64,000 bases of DNA from Polyporus tsugae (GCA_024305745.1 JAHRBS010000013.1:2790001-2854000), one strand, 5' to 3'; positions 1 through 11,645 are shown, numbered from the stretch's first letter. Translations and numbers: made by a program. Notes: generated from the letters alone by a model not told the origin.

Positions 1-50
1 CCCTTGACTACTTCTGACCAGACGCTTCAATGCTTCGACAGGTCGACAAG

Positions 51-953
51 ATGGTAGCCTTGTTCGCATTCACCCTCGTCCCGGCGATGTGTGTCGCACA
101 CGTCGCTGCAGCCTTGTACCCTGCACGCGCGGTGAATCCAGGTGACGACCCGAACAGGACACCGAGTCCCCCAATCCTGCAGCCGAACCATGTGGTTGAA
201 TGGCAAGCTCTCGAGGTTCAGACAGTAACTTGGTAGGTCTCGAGAACCGCATGGTTTCATTTGTGAACGGACACCGAGGTCCGAAATGAGACTTACGATG
301 GTCCCTCACAGGGACACCACTGGCCTCGATGTGACTGGACTGAACGGGACGATCCTGCTGGGCTTTGTGCGCCCAGATACGACTAAATTCGTATACCAAG
401 GTACGCGACCGTCCTAGGGGCCGCCAATAGAGCAGAGTAACTTACAGTGCTCACACACACGCCTATTTCCGCGCAGACCGGCCGATCGCTCAGAACTTCG
501 CGTTGGCAGACGAGGCGGTCAACATCATCCTCCCAGATGTGCCTACAGGCAATCGCTACTTCCTTATTCGTGAGCCGTCCTGTCAGTGGAATCTCGGCCC
601 TATCGCTCGCTCACAGTTAGTCTTCTCTCTTTGCAGTCCTCGGCGACATGAACAACACGAGCCCCCTGTTCGGCATCGCGGGTACGGACCAGAATAACCC
701 TACGAACAGCCTCCCACCGTCGACCCTGCCACCCCAAACGATCACAACGCGTTCTGCGACTATTACACGCACGGATGTCGTCTCGACAGTCGATAGAGCT
801 TCAAGCTCTGCCGTTGCCTCTACTAGCCTTACATCTGTGGCAGAGCCTTCTAGTTCTGGGACAGGGGTGCCCAACAGCGCGGCGCCGGCGGTCATAAGCA
901 CATCCGTCTATTCACTGGGGGCAGTCTTGGCGCTTCTATTTACCATATATTAA
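51..953 (+). CDS. Kre9/Knh1-like Ser/Thr-rich GPI-anchored surface protein
   Basis: Four exons read cleanly: 51-232, 312-400, 477-569 and 637-953 (226 aa). Another in-frame ATG lies at 30. The N-terminus is a hydrophobic signal peptide. Exons 1-3 give a beta-sandwich of the Ser-Thr-rich glycosyl-phosphatidyl-inositol family, with W..L..QTVTW, GTILLGF and LPDVPTGNRYFLI followed by LLGD. The C-terminal half is a Ser/Thr-rich stalk ending in a short hydrophobic tail (SVYSLGAVLALLFTIY) with no basic residues after it, as in a GPI-attachment signal. Members of this family sit in the plasma membrane or wall and some act in beta-1,6-glucan assembly. The exact role here is unknown. Confidence 0.8.
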
Positions 954-1189
954 GTAGCTGCTCTCGTGTTCGTCATGAATCCAGTCCATTTGTCTCCTCT
1001 GTCGATGTGTGCCTCACATCCCTCGAAAATCAATGTCGCATCGCAAGGTCATTGCTCCAAACAGTAGCCCTCCATTCACATTCAATTCCTCTGAGCCTCT
1101 CTCAACCTCTCTGAACTCTCCAAGAAAGGCTTGATAGCGGTGTACCAGACTGGAGAAGCTGAAAAAAAAGTAATGTCGTACCACGCTAT

Positions 1190-1259
1190 GCATTAAGAGG
1201 GAATCGAACCCCCGGCGGGTCGATGGCAACGACCCAGGTTACCACTACCCCATTAATGC
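1190..1259 (-). tRNA. tRNA-Gly (GCC), copy 1
   Basis: The 70-nt sequence folds as a cloverleaf. It has a perfect 7-bp acceptor stem (GCATTAA/TTAATGC), D stem GGGT/ACCT, anticodon stem GGTCG/CGACC, loop TTGCCAT with anticodon GCC, and T loop TTCGATT. Base 73 is A. The internal A box (TGGGGTAGTGG) and B box (GGTTCGATTCC) fit RNA polymerase III promoters. A run of eight T lies about 20 nt past the 3' end on this strand and would terminate transcription. The sequence is identical to the copy at 10800-10869. The AT-rich acceptor stem is unusual, so a tRNA-derived short element is the alternative. Confidence 0.75.
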
Positions 1260-1374
1260 TTACATCAACAGCATTTATAATTTGATATATTAACAATGGG
1301 GGCACGGTCGAGAGCAAAAGACGCAGGGGGGCAGCGCCAAACTTTGTCCTGGTCCGTGCGCCGTCCGTGCGACC

Positions 1375-1382
1375 TATATAAG
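1375..1382 (+). promoter_or_regulatory. TATA box of the U2 snRNA gene
   Basis: TATATAAG lies about 28-30 bp upstream of the likely 5' end of the U2 RNA, the usual spacing for a TATA-dependent start. Confidence 0.6.
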
Positions 1383-1402
1383 CTGCCCCCCGACATGCTC
1401 GA

Positions 1403-1590
1403 TTCCTTACCACTCTGGCCTTTTGGCTTAGATCAAGTGTAGTATCTGTTCTTAATAGTTTAACCACTATTATGGAGGCACCGCCTCCATTATTGGTTAT
1501 CTAATTTTTGCAGCCCTTGTCCCTCGAGCTCTGCTTGCAACTCGGGGGCGCGATGACCTTGCCACTGCACTGCCGGCTTGTGTCGTCGGG
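1403..1590 (+). ncRNA. U2 spliceosomal snRNA
   Basis: The 5' half matches the near-invariant U2 core: GGCCTTTTGGCTTAGATC, then AAGTGTAGTATCTGTTC, which contains the branch-point-pairing GTAGTA. A stem-loop II (TATGGAGG...CCTCCATTA) follows, then an Sm-type site (CTAATTTTTGC, about 1501-1511). The 3' part has a second hairpin and a loop IV region (TTGCCACTGCACTGCCGG). The RNA pairs with intron branch sites in the nucleus. The 5' end is placed from the TATA spacing; the 3' end (about 1590) is approximate. The gene runs away from the tRNA-Gly gene on the opposite strand, with about 145 bp between them. Confidence 0.9.
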
Positions 1591-1921
1591 GGATTTCCCA
1601 CCTTTTTCTTTTTGGGGCACTTTTGGGACTGGTCACTCGACCAGGAGCTCAGTGTTCCAAATGGATCAAGGAAGTCCTTGTTTAGTTGTCGTTTTGCGTT
1701 TTGTTTTGTTGTTGGAGATTGTATGAGAAGGTATTGAGCTCAAGCATTCGCTTTCGGGCATGGATTGAATGACTGCAGTACTCTGTCGTATTGCTTGCAC
1801 ATCAATCTCCTTTGCAAGAGAGTGAGAATTTTGTTGTTCCATGTATGCAATATACACAATATGTATAACGACTACAGTACCGAAACAAGAATGCAATGAT
1901 ACCACCCAATACATAAACAGT
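1591..1921. other. Intergenic, no gene seen
   Basis: This stretch follows U2 and lies downstream of the ERV46 stop. No coding sequence is supported. Confidence 0.5.
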
Positions 1922-3799
1922 TTACATGAGCTTGCCGTTTGTATAGCTACTGTTAACCGGAGAACCATGCCCACCGCTCTTCTTGAAGGCCTTCCGCGTC
2001 GCGAAAAGCATACTGTCAATGAGTGAGGCAACCGTAAGCACTCCTCCAACGATAGCACATGTCCTGTATTCGAAAGGTATCAGCACCAGCAGGACCAGGA
2101 GTCAACGAAGGGACTCACGAGGTGAGGAAGTGCGCAAACGACTGCCGCGTCTCAGTGTGACGGATCAGGAGGGGCGAGATCTCGTAGTTGAAGAATGCGC
2201 CAGGAATGCCACCGTTGCCGTGGGCGACGTAAAGACCGGCCGGGCTGTTCTCCACAGGGCCCTTGTCGAGGTCACGCTCGAAGTGCGTCGCACTGTACTG
2301 GTGGGTGCCAACCTAGGGCCGCGCCATCGGTTAGAACTTCCCGCGTTACTTCGCCGAGCAGCCCAACTGGGAACGCACCTTCTTTCCGTCGATCGTCTGG
2401 AACTGCGTCGAGACGACCTTCAAGAAGTACTGGAACATGTATTGCTGCTTGATGGTCTACAGCGCGCCATCAGTCATTCTGCTCGCATAACATAGCAGGT
2501 TCTGCGAAGCACGTACCCTGCCCTCGGTGCCATCAAGGGGGTTCGCGTCGATGCCGAGACGGCCTTTGAGCTCCTTGCCGAGCCTCGCGTTGCTCGGGTC
2601 GTACTCGTCGTCGTTCTCGAACGCGAAGTGGTGAATCACATGCGTGAAGTCGTGACGGTTGCCGTCCGTGCGGAGGTACGGGACGAGCTCATACAGGTTG
2701 TGTGCGCTCGTGCGGAACGAGCGGCCGGGCGAGAGGTGGATGTTCCCGACGACCTTGTTCACGCGTACGCGGCCGGCGATGTTGCAGCCTTCGTGCGCCT
2801 GTTCCTTCAGCTTGTCTGACCAGCCCTCCTTGACGCACTGCGAGCGGAGGGGAATGGCGGTTAGTGTACGCGCTTCCCTACATGCGCTGCCTGCCACACA
2901 GACATGCGCGGGCACGGGTAAAGGAACGGCGCAGGACACGCACCTGCTCGATCGAGTCTGGCCGGTTGAAGCTCCATCCCCTGTTCACGTACGCCTGCCG
3001 GACCTCGTCGCAAGTCTGACAGCAGCCGCTTTCCGGCTCGACACCGCCGTAGCAGGACCCGCAGAAGCCGTTCTGCCGCTGCTCATTGAGTTTGTCAAGG
3101 TCGTTCTGGAGATCGGCAATGGCAGCGTGTTCGACGGGCTTGCCGTGGTCGTCGAGGCGAGTCTTGAGGATGTTATGCGTGATGTCGGTCTGCGTCTCCC
3201 CAGAGATGTCCATAACGTCAAGACTGAGGACTGAGGGAAGGGAAGTCGTTAGCGCGTGTCATCGTGTCTCCGCCATCGTGGGTCAGGACAGCAGGACGTG
3301 GAGGGAAGGGTATGATGTGTCCTGAGCATACACCTCACTTGCTGGGAGGTCGGGCCACAGAGGAGGGGTAGAGGGAACGAGGCACTCACGGTAGCATGGA
3401 ACACGGGGGAAGGTAATATTCATGTTCGCTGTCAGCTTCTCTCCCCTGCTCCTGTCGACGACGATAGACGTGTCGACATTGACGCGGCGGTAGTCGAAGA
3501 ATTCGATAGTGGAAAAGGAGAGGATGATCGCCGCGGCGATAATTGTCACTTCACGTTGTGGCCATCCTGGGTTAGACTCGCGACGTCACGAAAAGTGAGG
3601 CCGAAATGTGGGTACTCACAGAGCGCTCCGGTGCGTGTCTTGACCTTGACGTCCTCCGTCGTCTGCGCGCACAGTCAGAACACGACTCCACACCTTGCAT
3701 TGCTGGCAACGGCCTGACTGGGCCCCGCGCGAGGAGAGGGATGCTAACCTTTCCGAAGGCGTCGACGCCCTTGAGGGCGTTAAAGAAGCCCTTTGCCAT
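1922..3799 (-). CDS. ERV46: ERV46/ERGIC3-type ER-Golgi COPII cargo receptor
   Basis: About eight exons from ATG 3799 (MAKGFFNALKGVDAFGK, donor at 3748) to stop TAA 1922. In order: a short cytosolic N-terminus with TTEDVKVKT; transmembrane segment 1 (TIIAAAIILSFSTIEFFDYRR); the luminal start (NITFPRVPCY, DVMDISGE); the family's cysteine-rich block (CGSCYGGVEPESGCCQTCDEV); RGWSF..PDSIEQC; the luminal domain; and transmembrane segment 2 near the end (CAIVGGVLTVASLIDSMLF), with a short cytosolic tail carrying basic residues. Erv46 pairs with Erv41 and cycles between ER and Golgi, returning leaked ER proteins. The gene is followed upstream on the same strand by VPS45. Identification is firm. Confidence 0.95.
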
Positions 3800-4192
3800 G
3801 GTGCCCTGAAGTCAAAGAAACCGAATAAACTAGAAGAGAAGAAAACCGGGCGCAGAGGGCGGCCTGGCCTCCCTGTCGGCGAGGATGATGGTGGTGGTGA
3901 GGAGGAGAGTTGTTGTGAAGGCGGTGGATGCGGCGCGGGTGTCTGGTCTCCGGCCTCGGGAACGGGCCCGCGGGTGGCAATATGTGTAGGACGGGCGACT
4001 ACAGATTGAGCTGACGTGTCATAGCCACATGATCGCGCTTCTCCTCTGCTCTCGGCCTCGCGCGCGTGCGCCGCTCGCCGACCATCCTCCAGAAATTACC
4101 CGTACATATCTTCCTACCTACTCTACCGATGGCTACATACATAAAGCGCGGAACACCGAGAACAGTCCGGGCGCGCGGTATCTGAATCGATG

Positions 4193-6812
4193 CTATGGTT
4201 GCGACGCAATCCGGTCCACCCCCTGCTTTACCTTGCCAAGCAGGTTCCGCACGCCATCTTTGATCCCTTCTGTCTGCAAGCTCACCCCCTCGCCGCTTGT
4301 CCTGTAAACCCCCGGCGAAGCCCCGCCGAGACTCACGTTCACACCCCCGAGGTTGAGGTTGAGCGAAGGCATGTTGTTTGCGGAGCCCGGTGGTGGCTCG
4401 TACACTGACGCGGGGAAATTTGAAGCGGCAGCGCGGACCATGTCCAAGAAGCTTCACGACATCAGTCCATGCACTTCGATCGATCTCGAGGAACAACGCT
4501 ACCTCGAGGAGTTGTGAATGCAGGTTCCTCCGAGCAGGAGCCGCGTCCCAGCTGCGGCAGATGGTCCGCCGGTCGTTGCTTCCTGGTTCAACATCGCGAC
4601 GACTCGTGCTTCGGTGTAGGTCGTTCCACCAATCATGAAGATGATGACATCCCCCGGACTACGGAGACGAGGTTAATATCGGAATTCGGAGGAGGTTAGG
4701 GTGATCGAAAACTTACCGCTGCAGACCCGCGTTGGGCCCCGAACCATCTAAGAATGGATGCGTGGTGTCTCGGAGTCGGCCTTTGAAGAGGTTCTCCAGG
4801 GTTTGAGCCAAATGTGGCGTGTGCTGCATGTACACGTTCTCGACGCCCTTCAGGCCCTTCAATGCAGACCGCCCCTTGGCGAAGAGCCCTTCAGCGGAGA
4901 AAAGGTCTTCTTGTCGTTGGTCCGAACCGGCAATGTTCAAGACGACATACACTAGCTGGCAAATGCTTTCAGTCTTATACGCAGTAAGTTTCGCGGATGT
5001 GGCTCGTACCCGCGCATCTTCTCGTGACACGCCGTTCTCCAGCATCAGGTTTATAAGCGAAGCAACGTTCTGCGCCTGCGTCTTCTGGTATCGCAACGCA
5101 TAGAGCATCACCAGTCGAAGCTTGTTCCAAGGTTGGATCGCCGGGTTAGTGATCAACGCCTGCACGCTCTAGTACACCACACAATCTCATCAGCATATAT
5201 TATCCTTTGTCTCGCCCTTAACATGACTCACCCTCAAGTCCGCCCCCGACCCAGTCGCGAGCCCCTGCTCGACCTCGCCGAGCTCAAGCAGCTTGTCGCG
5301 CTCGACGAGGCGGCTGAGCTCGCCGACGATCGCGACGTGCTTGCTCACGTTCCCCCCGAGCTTCCGGAACTCGGGGTACTCCTCCACGAAGCGCTTCATG
5401 TCCGTGATCGACTGGATCTGCGTCGGGTTGTGCGCGAGCGAGTGCGACTGGTACGACTGCACGTACGACTTGAGCGCCGTGCCGAGGTCCCCGAACGTCG
5501 CGAGGTGGTGCGCCTGGAAGAACGGGTCCGTCCCCGGCGTGAGCGTGACCTCCTGCATCATGCGTGTGTGTGTATGTGCTTTCTGTCAGAACTTCTATGG
5601 ATGGGGAGAAGAAGAAGAGGGAGGGCGAACCTTGAGTTCCGGCCGGATGTCCGGGATCAGGGAGAGGTCGACACGGCCGTTCTGGATGCCGAGCAGCTCG
5701 TGCACCATCGCCTGGTACGTCCACTGCGACAAGATCGGTGTGACCGGGTCGCCCCGCCTGTCCAGGATCAGGAGCAGAGGCGGGACCTGGGTCAGACGGA
5801 AGTCGAACAGCTGCTGCTCGGACTGTATCCGGTGCTGCTCGTTCGTCCGTTAGCGTTAGTCGTCTATCTCGCCCGCTCGGGCACGGGAATTATTAAGGGG
5901 GCCGCACGCACCTGCACCTCGACCCCGAGCTTCTTCGCCATGGGGCTCGACTTCTCGTACCTGATCACGGGTTTCTTCTTGAGGCTGAGCAGCGCGGCGG
6001 TCACACCCTGAACCGCACGCTCGAGCGCGGCCGGATCCCATGTGTTCGGTGAGTTACCGTAGAGCGGGTGCGAGGAGGTGGGGGTGTGGTTGAGCGAGAA
6101 GAGGGAGGGCAAGATGGGGGCGAAGTCTGCAAAGTATTCCTTGAGGGTGCGCATAAGGCATGGGTCTTCGATGTAGACGAAACGCGCGGAAAACAAAGTT
6201 GGAAAGCGGTCGCGCGCATGGTCTGCGCTCACGCTTGTGGTGTTGACCGCAGGGATGGGGGAGGGACAGGGTGTGGGGGCAGGGTGGTACGATGGGGAGG
6301 GGACTAACCTGCACTTCGCGGACGACTTCGTACTCGTCCACGTCCGCGAGGCGTTCAATGGCAGTCTTGCTGAGGATGTTGCTGAAGTCTAGAGTCGCAT
6401 ACACCCGATCTAAGTTAAAACACGGCGGCACGAAGAGCGGAAGGAAGCCGCTCACTGACAGAGGTAGTATTCCCCGTACTTTGGCTCGCGCAGCTCGGCG
6501 GAGAGAGCCTCGAAGCTGTCCTCGCCAGGCTGAAGGAAGCAGACGCACTTCATGTGCGGCATGCGATCGCGCTTCTTGTTGTCGATCTTGTCCGTGAGGT
6601 AGACCTGGTGCGACAAGAGGATCGACTGCGTAGCGGACAGGGACACGATAGGTGTCTGCATTCGAGCAAAGGCACGTAAGAAACCCTTCTCGGACGATGC
6701 TCAAGGTGCGAACACTACGTACTGTGTGATTATCCAGCAAGAGGACCTTCATCGAAGCTGGCGTTGACACCATCCTCGTTATGTAGGTCTCTACAGCCTT
6801 TACGACGTCCAT
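4193..6812 (-). CDS. VPS45: VPS45, Sec1/Munc18-family SNARE regulator
   Basis: About ten exons join without frame breaks from ATG 6812 ([22 protein letters not shown]) to stop 4193. Family hallmarks are [50 protein letters not shown](V)[34 protein letters not shown], and the C-terminal [16 protein letters not shown]. An SM protein of this type binds endosomal syntaxin (Tlg2/Pep12 class) and is needed for traffic from the trans-Golgi to the endosome and vacuole. It lies in tandem with ERV46 (about 390 bp apart) and diverges from the GSKIP-like gene. The C-terminus is Gly/Pro-rich, beyond the usual yeast end. Confidence 0.95.
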
Positions 6813-7173
6813 GGCGAGGCTTTGGCACCTGGCCTAGGAAACGAGACGATTAGTTGGCTCTGTTGGGTGAATTCGTCCTCTCCCGTCGACGCTACAGGCT
6901 TTATCTCCTAGAGTGCAAATAAGGTAGGTGGATGGGAAGAGAAGTTGGGAATGAACAAGTGCCGAACGCAGTAGCCTGAGGAAGACTCGGACGCGTTCCG
7001 GCGCGACTGTCACTGCGCTCCGGCACTTGCACTCACATGTAAAACGATGACGCTCCCCGTGAGCCCCTTCTCCCTTGATCATCACTGCCAGCTGCTGCTT
7101 CTCACCAACCTCTGTGCTCACGAGTCCTCATCTTCGCTTGACGGTACCTACTCGGCCTCCCGAACATAACGCG
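6813..7173. promoter_or_regulatory. Divergent promoter between VPS45 and the GSKIP-like gene
   Basis: A 361-bp interval between two outward-facing start codons. It must hold both promoters; no clear TATA box or repeated motif was seen. Confidence 0.5.
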
Positions 7174-7590
7174 ATGGCTCATATGGCTTTCCCAACACAA
7201 GAGTCTGAACCGCACGCGTTCGTGAAAGAAGAGCTCTCCCGCGCTCTGAACGAACAGTCGTTTGGGATTACGAGTTATGAGATTGTATCGTCTACACCAT
7301 TAAAGGCGGCGGCGAGTGTAGTACTGTTGGAGGGCGACACTATTCTGGTGTCTTTGTCGAGCAGGGGTTTTCAGGTGCGCCCGCTTGATTTCTGTTCGAC
7401 ACATCCATACGAACACAACCTCCAGCTCCATAGCCTTAACGAATCTCCAACGGACCCCGACTTGGATGCAGAGCTTGTTTTTGAAACACTTGAGCAACTC
7501 CTCCAGTCCGTCAGCCTACAATACGACGCCGCGCGGAGAAGCGCATTCATTGCGAAGCTTGATGCCCTCGCTTCTCTGGAACCTGCATGA
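7174..7590 (+). CDS. GSKIP-domain-like small protein
   Basis: An open frame from ATG 7174 (MAHMAFPTQ) to stop 7590. The pattern HAFVKEELSRALNE, VLLEGDTILVSLSSRGFQV, then ELVFETLEQLLQSVS and an F(I)AKLDAL end, resembles the GSKIP domain (GSK3-interacting protein, PF05303-type): a short alpha/beta domain found alone or at the N-terminus of CLU proteins. A likely intron lies at about 7375-7428: donor GTGCGC after GFQ, acceptor ending CCTCCAG, giving GFQ-LHSLNES. It would remove about 18 residues that look non-conserved. The spliced form is about 120 aa, close to GSKIP size. The function is inferred from pattern only. Confidence 0.55.
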   Translation: MAHMAFPTQESEPHAFVKEELSRALNEQSFGITSYEIVSSTPLKAAASVVLLEGDTILVSLSSRGFQVRPLDFCSTHPYEHNLQLHSLNESPTDPDLDAELVFETLEQLLQSVSLQYDAARRSAFIAKLDALASLEPA

Positions 7591-7791
7591 TGTCCACAGG
7601 TTTGTCTTCCTGTTTTGCACGCCTTACGGCTATCCAGCCGCTAAGATGCCAACCAGCATCACGACCCACCTTTCAGAATTCTGCAGAAGGCAATATAATG
7701 CTACATTCGACCCCCTAAAGTCGATCACCTATCTGTACTCGCACAACACACATACACCTTCCTCGGCCCGCTCTACTGTCCGTCGAAGACC

Positions 7792-8698
7792 CTATCCCTG
7801 GAACTTGCCCGTTTCCTTCCTTCTCTTCAATGCGTTCTGGTATGACTCATCGGTGAACACGAACTTGGAGGATCCCGTCCTTGTTTTCTGTATGGTATCG
7901 TTGATCCACACCCGCTCCTCGTAGTTCCGGACGCAGTTCGCCCACCACCTGTCCATGCTGCTCACGAGTATGTCGCTACGGAGAATGTTGTTCCCGCTCT
8001 GCTCGGACAGCACGAACAACAGGAAGCCCGCGTTGTACCGTTCCAGGCCAAACTCGGACATACACTTCAGGATGCGGGATATGCGGAGGTTGTTGTGGGG
8101 CGCGCCTGCGTTTCGTTATCACTTTGGTTGGTGGAGGATGGGTGGAACGGTGACCGTGGGTACTCACGCGCGAGGTTGAAGTATCTATCTTGCCAGTTCT
8201 GAGCGCGACGGAGCTCCCCCGTTTCTTTCGAGACCAACTCCATCCCGTAGAAGCCGAGCATGAGCTCGTACGAACGCTCCATGCGTTCGATGATCTTTGG
8301 GTCTGCTTTCATCGCCGCGATCTCATGCTTTTGTAGGGGTTGTGCTTGGTAGTTCATGCCGTACTCTTGCAGAGGAAATCTGTGATAGTGGATGCTTGTC
8401 ATTTTCGCGCTCGTAACGGAGGGACGCATACATACAGCCACTGGATATAGCCATGCTCGTACTCCAGCTTATCGTAGTCCGTCTTCCATCTGTTGGAACG
8501 TCCGCTCCAGCCTGTGCGTGATACAGACCGCGTATGTGTGTCTTACTGTTCGTGAAGCTCATCGATCAGGAGATTGTCCGGTCTGCAGCGTTCTATGTTG
8601 GAGTAGAACTGAAGATTTGACTTCATTGAGGGGTCGTCGTGTACATTGGGATATTTGTCCAAAAACTCGCGGACATCTCTAGGAAGGGACATAGCCAT
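7792..8698 (-). CDS. Opioid growth factor receptor (OGFr)-domain protein
   Basis: Several exons from ATG 8698 (or 8692) to stop 7792. The diagnostic OGFr N-terminal domain is clear: DVREFLDKYPN, then a WK.DY..LEYEHGYIQWL segment, LQEYGMNYQAQPLQKHEI, ERMERSYELMLGFYGMEL, and AQNWQDRYFNL, ending with a helical segment MSEFGLERYNAGFLLFVLSE. The animal protein is a perinuclear zinc-independent receptor. Fungal members are common in mushrooms and their role is unknown. Length (about 250 aa) is that of a lone domain with no repeats. Converges with the GSKIP-like gene (about 200 bp between stops). Confidence 0.85.
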
Positions 8699-8966
8699 GG
8701 TATGTGTGGAGATCGGACAGACAGCACTGGAAGCAAGTGTCCAGGAAGGTCTCCTAGGGTTGAGCCGCCTCGAGAGAACGCGAAGCATAAAGCGGTACTT
8801 TCACCTCGTTAGTGGCGGAGTTTCAACCCATCCTTATCCTCAGTAACAGGAGCTTATCGGGCTTACTTAATAAGGGAATAAGTAAGGCGTGGTAAAGTCA
8901 CGCTCGCACCAGCCACAGGCGCGACCGAACAACGCGTGTCAGGATCCACGCTCTTAGACCAGATCC

Positions 8967-10673
8967 ATGCCTGGTGTTACGAGATCCATGCCGTCCTCAT
9001 CCTCATCCTCCTCCCTCTCCGTCTCTGATGCACTCACCAACCTCTCCAAGGCTGCCACCGTAGCAGTACGTCGCCCTCTTTGTATTCCGCCCCGCTATTG
9101 TGGCTAATCCAGCCATGCTCTCCTAGATCAACGCTGTCCAAGGCGCGCAAGACCATGTTTATCTGGAGGTCGAGCGTGTTCGTGCGGAGAGAGACGACGC
9201 ATTGAAGGCGTTGCATGATGCACAATTGGACGGAAAGGACCTGGAGGTTCGAGAGGAAGGATGGAAGGCTGCTGTGAGTCCCAGGCTACGCTACTCATCG
9301 TCTCATGCTCATCACCTATACATGTTGCGCAGTTGGAGAAGTCAGACCTGACAGTAAGACTCCCCATGATGTTCGCGTGCTGACAGTTTATAATGTCCTA
9401 CAATCAGATAAAGCACCAAGCCGAGACAATCACCCAACTCCGCTCCGAAGTCCAGACATGGAAGACCCAACTCACCCGTCTCGAGGAGTCCTCGCGACAA
9501 GAAGTCGAAGGTTGGAAAGAACAATACCGCCGAGCAGAGAACGAGCGGACTAGACTCTCCGCCCGCATCGAGGAGCTCATCGCCGGGCAACTAGCGGTAC
9601 GTCCCCCTCCTCGTCCCTTCCCAACCACCCTTCCCAACGCCCCCTCCCGCCTTTCCTTCCAGTGGAACGCAGCTGCGCACGCCTACGCCGCCCCATACAC
9701 CTCACGTATCGGCTATGCCGAGTTCTCAGATCCCTCCACATCTTCCTCCGGAATCGCCACCAGACGCGCTTCGACCTCCCACTCCCGTCGTGCACCCGGC
9801 ACGCCTCGCGCTAACGGCCAGGCACCCGCACCCGCGGACGACGATGACGTCCCACTGACCTCCGCGCGCAAGTCTAAACCGCACACTGTGCGAAACACGA
9901 CGCAAGCTGAAGCTCGATCCCGCCCCGCCGCATCGCCGGGCCGCGCGTCTGTTGCGCGACGGAAGGACAACGCCACTGCCGCAGACGTTCCTCAAGCAAG
10001 TGGGAGCCGCGCGACACCCCGCACACCCGCGGGAGCGCGGTCTGCACCCGCGCAGACGAGCATGCCGCCGCGGTCGCAGCTGATCCGCCGGGTGACGGCG
10101 GTCGTGGACAGGGACGTGAAGGAGGAAGAATCAGAAGGGGAAGGGCTGGACGATTTGGACTCTGCGGCATCGGGATCGATGTACGACCCAGACGAGCAGC
10201 CGCCGGTGGCTGCTGGCAGCAGGAGACGGAGGGGGTCGAACGCGTCTGGGAGGTCCAAGCGAACGAGGCGGGAGTTCGACGAGGAAGAGGACGAGGGGGA
10301 TCAGAGCGTGTATGACGAGGACGAAGTGCCCAGCATCGAGCGGGAAGGTGACGCGGAAGACGACGAGCTGCTGCTCGGCTCCAAGGTGAGCCTCTCCTCA
10401 TTTCCCCGCCGCTCCAGCCTGTTTCGGCTTGTCTGTGTGTTATAACAGAGTGTGCTTGCTGATGGACTCTCCTGCTTCACATCGCAGCAGACACAGCAAA
10501 CGCGGAAGCCTCCGCGGACACCATCGCAGGGACAGTCTGGGGGAACGAGACCCCCGCGAACGAGCGGCGGCGCAAAACAGCTCGGTTCTACGAAGAAGCG
10601 AAAGCTGGTGGATGGCGATGTCGGTGTGGCTGGTGGAAGACCTGGGTCGGTGAAGGCGGCGAAGTCGCGGTGA
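8967..10673 (+). CDS. Coiled-coil, low-complexity nuclear-type protein of unknown function
   Basis: Six or more exons begin at ATG 8967 (MPGVTRSMPSSSSSS). The N-terminal 150 residues form a coiled coil rich in E, R, K, Q and L (LEVERVRAERDDALKALHD, then QAETITQLRSEVQTWKTQL). A long Ser/Thr/Pro/Ala-rich disordered stretch follows. Next come acidic clusters (EEESEGEGLDDLD, EEEDEGDQSVYDEDEVPS), a KRTRR-type basic patch, and a basic tail ending VKAAKSR. No catalytic domain is visible. The composition suggests a chromatin or nuclear scaffold protein, but this is inference. I do not recognise a family. Confidence 0.7.
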
Positions 10674-10799
10674 GGTCGATTCTGTAGGTTGTCTGCATGG
10701 GCAGTATCGAGTATGAGTGTATGTTTCGATTGCCCGCGCCGGGCTAACTTGAACTTATTGCGTTTTCCTTAAGGTCAATTCTTGGAGTTCGAGTGAGGC

Positions 10800-10869
10800 G
10801 CATTAATGGGGTAGTGGTAACCTGGGTCGTTGCCATCGACCCGCCGGGGGTTCGATTCCCTCTTAATGC
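10800..10869 (+). tRNA. tRNA-Gly (GCC), copy 2
   Basis: Identical over all 70 nt to the copy at 1190-1259, while the flanks are unrelated. It has the same cloverleaf, anticodon GCC, A73, and A and B boxes. The first run of four T lies about 25 nt downstream, a weak terminator. Placed on the opposite strand to copy 1, 9.5 kb away. Confidence 0.75.
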
Positions 10870-11645
10870 ATACCTGATGTATCTATGTTCATTTTCATCA
10901 TTTCTTCAAACATTGCGGTACCGTGCAGAGATGGGACTTGTTTGTGAAATATTACTCGTGACCGTCCACATCAGGCTCAGCGGGCTTCATAAAGGAGGTA
11001 GGCAAATTCATGAATAGACCTGACCATCACTAGCCCAGTGCTTTGCTAGATTTTCCGACCCTCGATTGTGAGTTGAAATGCGTTGTTGAGCGCAGGATGA
11101 GACATGATCGGCGCTCAACTAGTACTACTAGTAATAGTATGCACTACGTGCACACCTGTCATGAGTGCACGGTTAATGTAAGTACATCTCTCTCTTCTTG
11201 GGGACGTGGAGAAATGTGTCGGACTTCGAAGTTCATCAGCACAGGCCATTCATTTTCGGTACATTCTCGTAAAGCTGTCAACCAACTTGAAGTTGGTCAT
11301 CGACACTGACAAGGGTCTAACTAGTACGTTTGCATATCTCCGATATTGCCCCATGTTCGAAGAATCTGGTACTTATATATATAGCTACTAGGCGATCGTC
11401 TTGCGCCCGCACACTGCCTCTCCGAAAACCACTGCATCGCTTAGGTGAATCAGGCTCGAGCTCAATGTTTCTGCTCTTCAATATCATTGCACTTTGACCT
11501 GTCGTGCATGGTCGCAGGTATCGCGCACTGGCAGTCGCTTCCATCTCCTCCGATCGGTTCGTATCACAGATGGACAGCAGCTGGACGCGTTTGCGACATG
11601 CTCTGTGCGCATCCGACCCCGCAGTCCTTGATCCACTCGGTGACG
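10870..11645. other. Intergenic, no gene seen
   Basis: About 0.8 kb with only short unrelated open frames. A few short AT-rich stretches are present; nothing is recognisable. Confidence 0.4.

Noticed and set aside
5133..6011. 292-codon plus-strand frame
   Set aside because: Antisense shadow of VPS45 exons; composition (Arg/Asp/Glu/Leu) reflects codon bias on the other strand.
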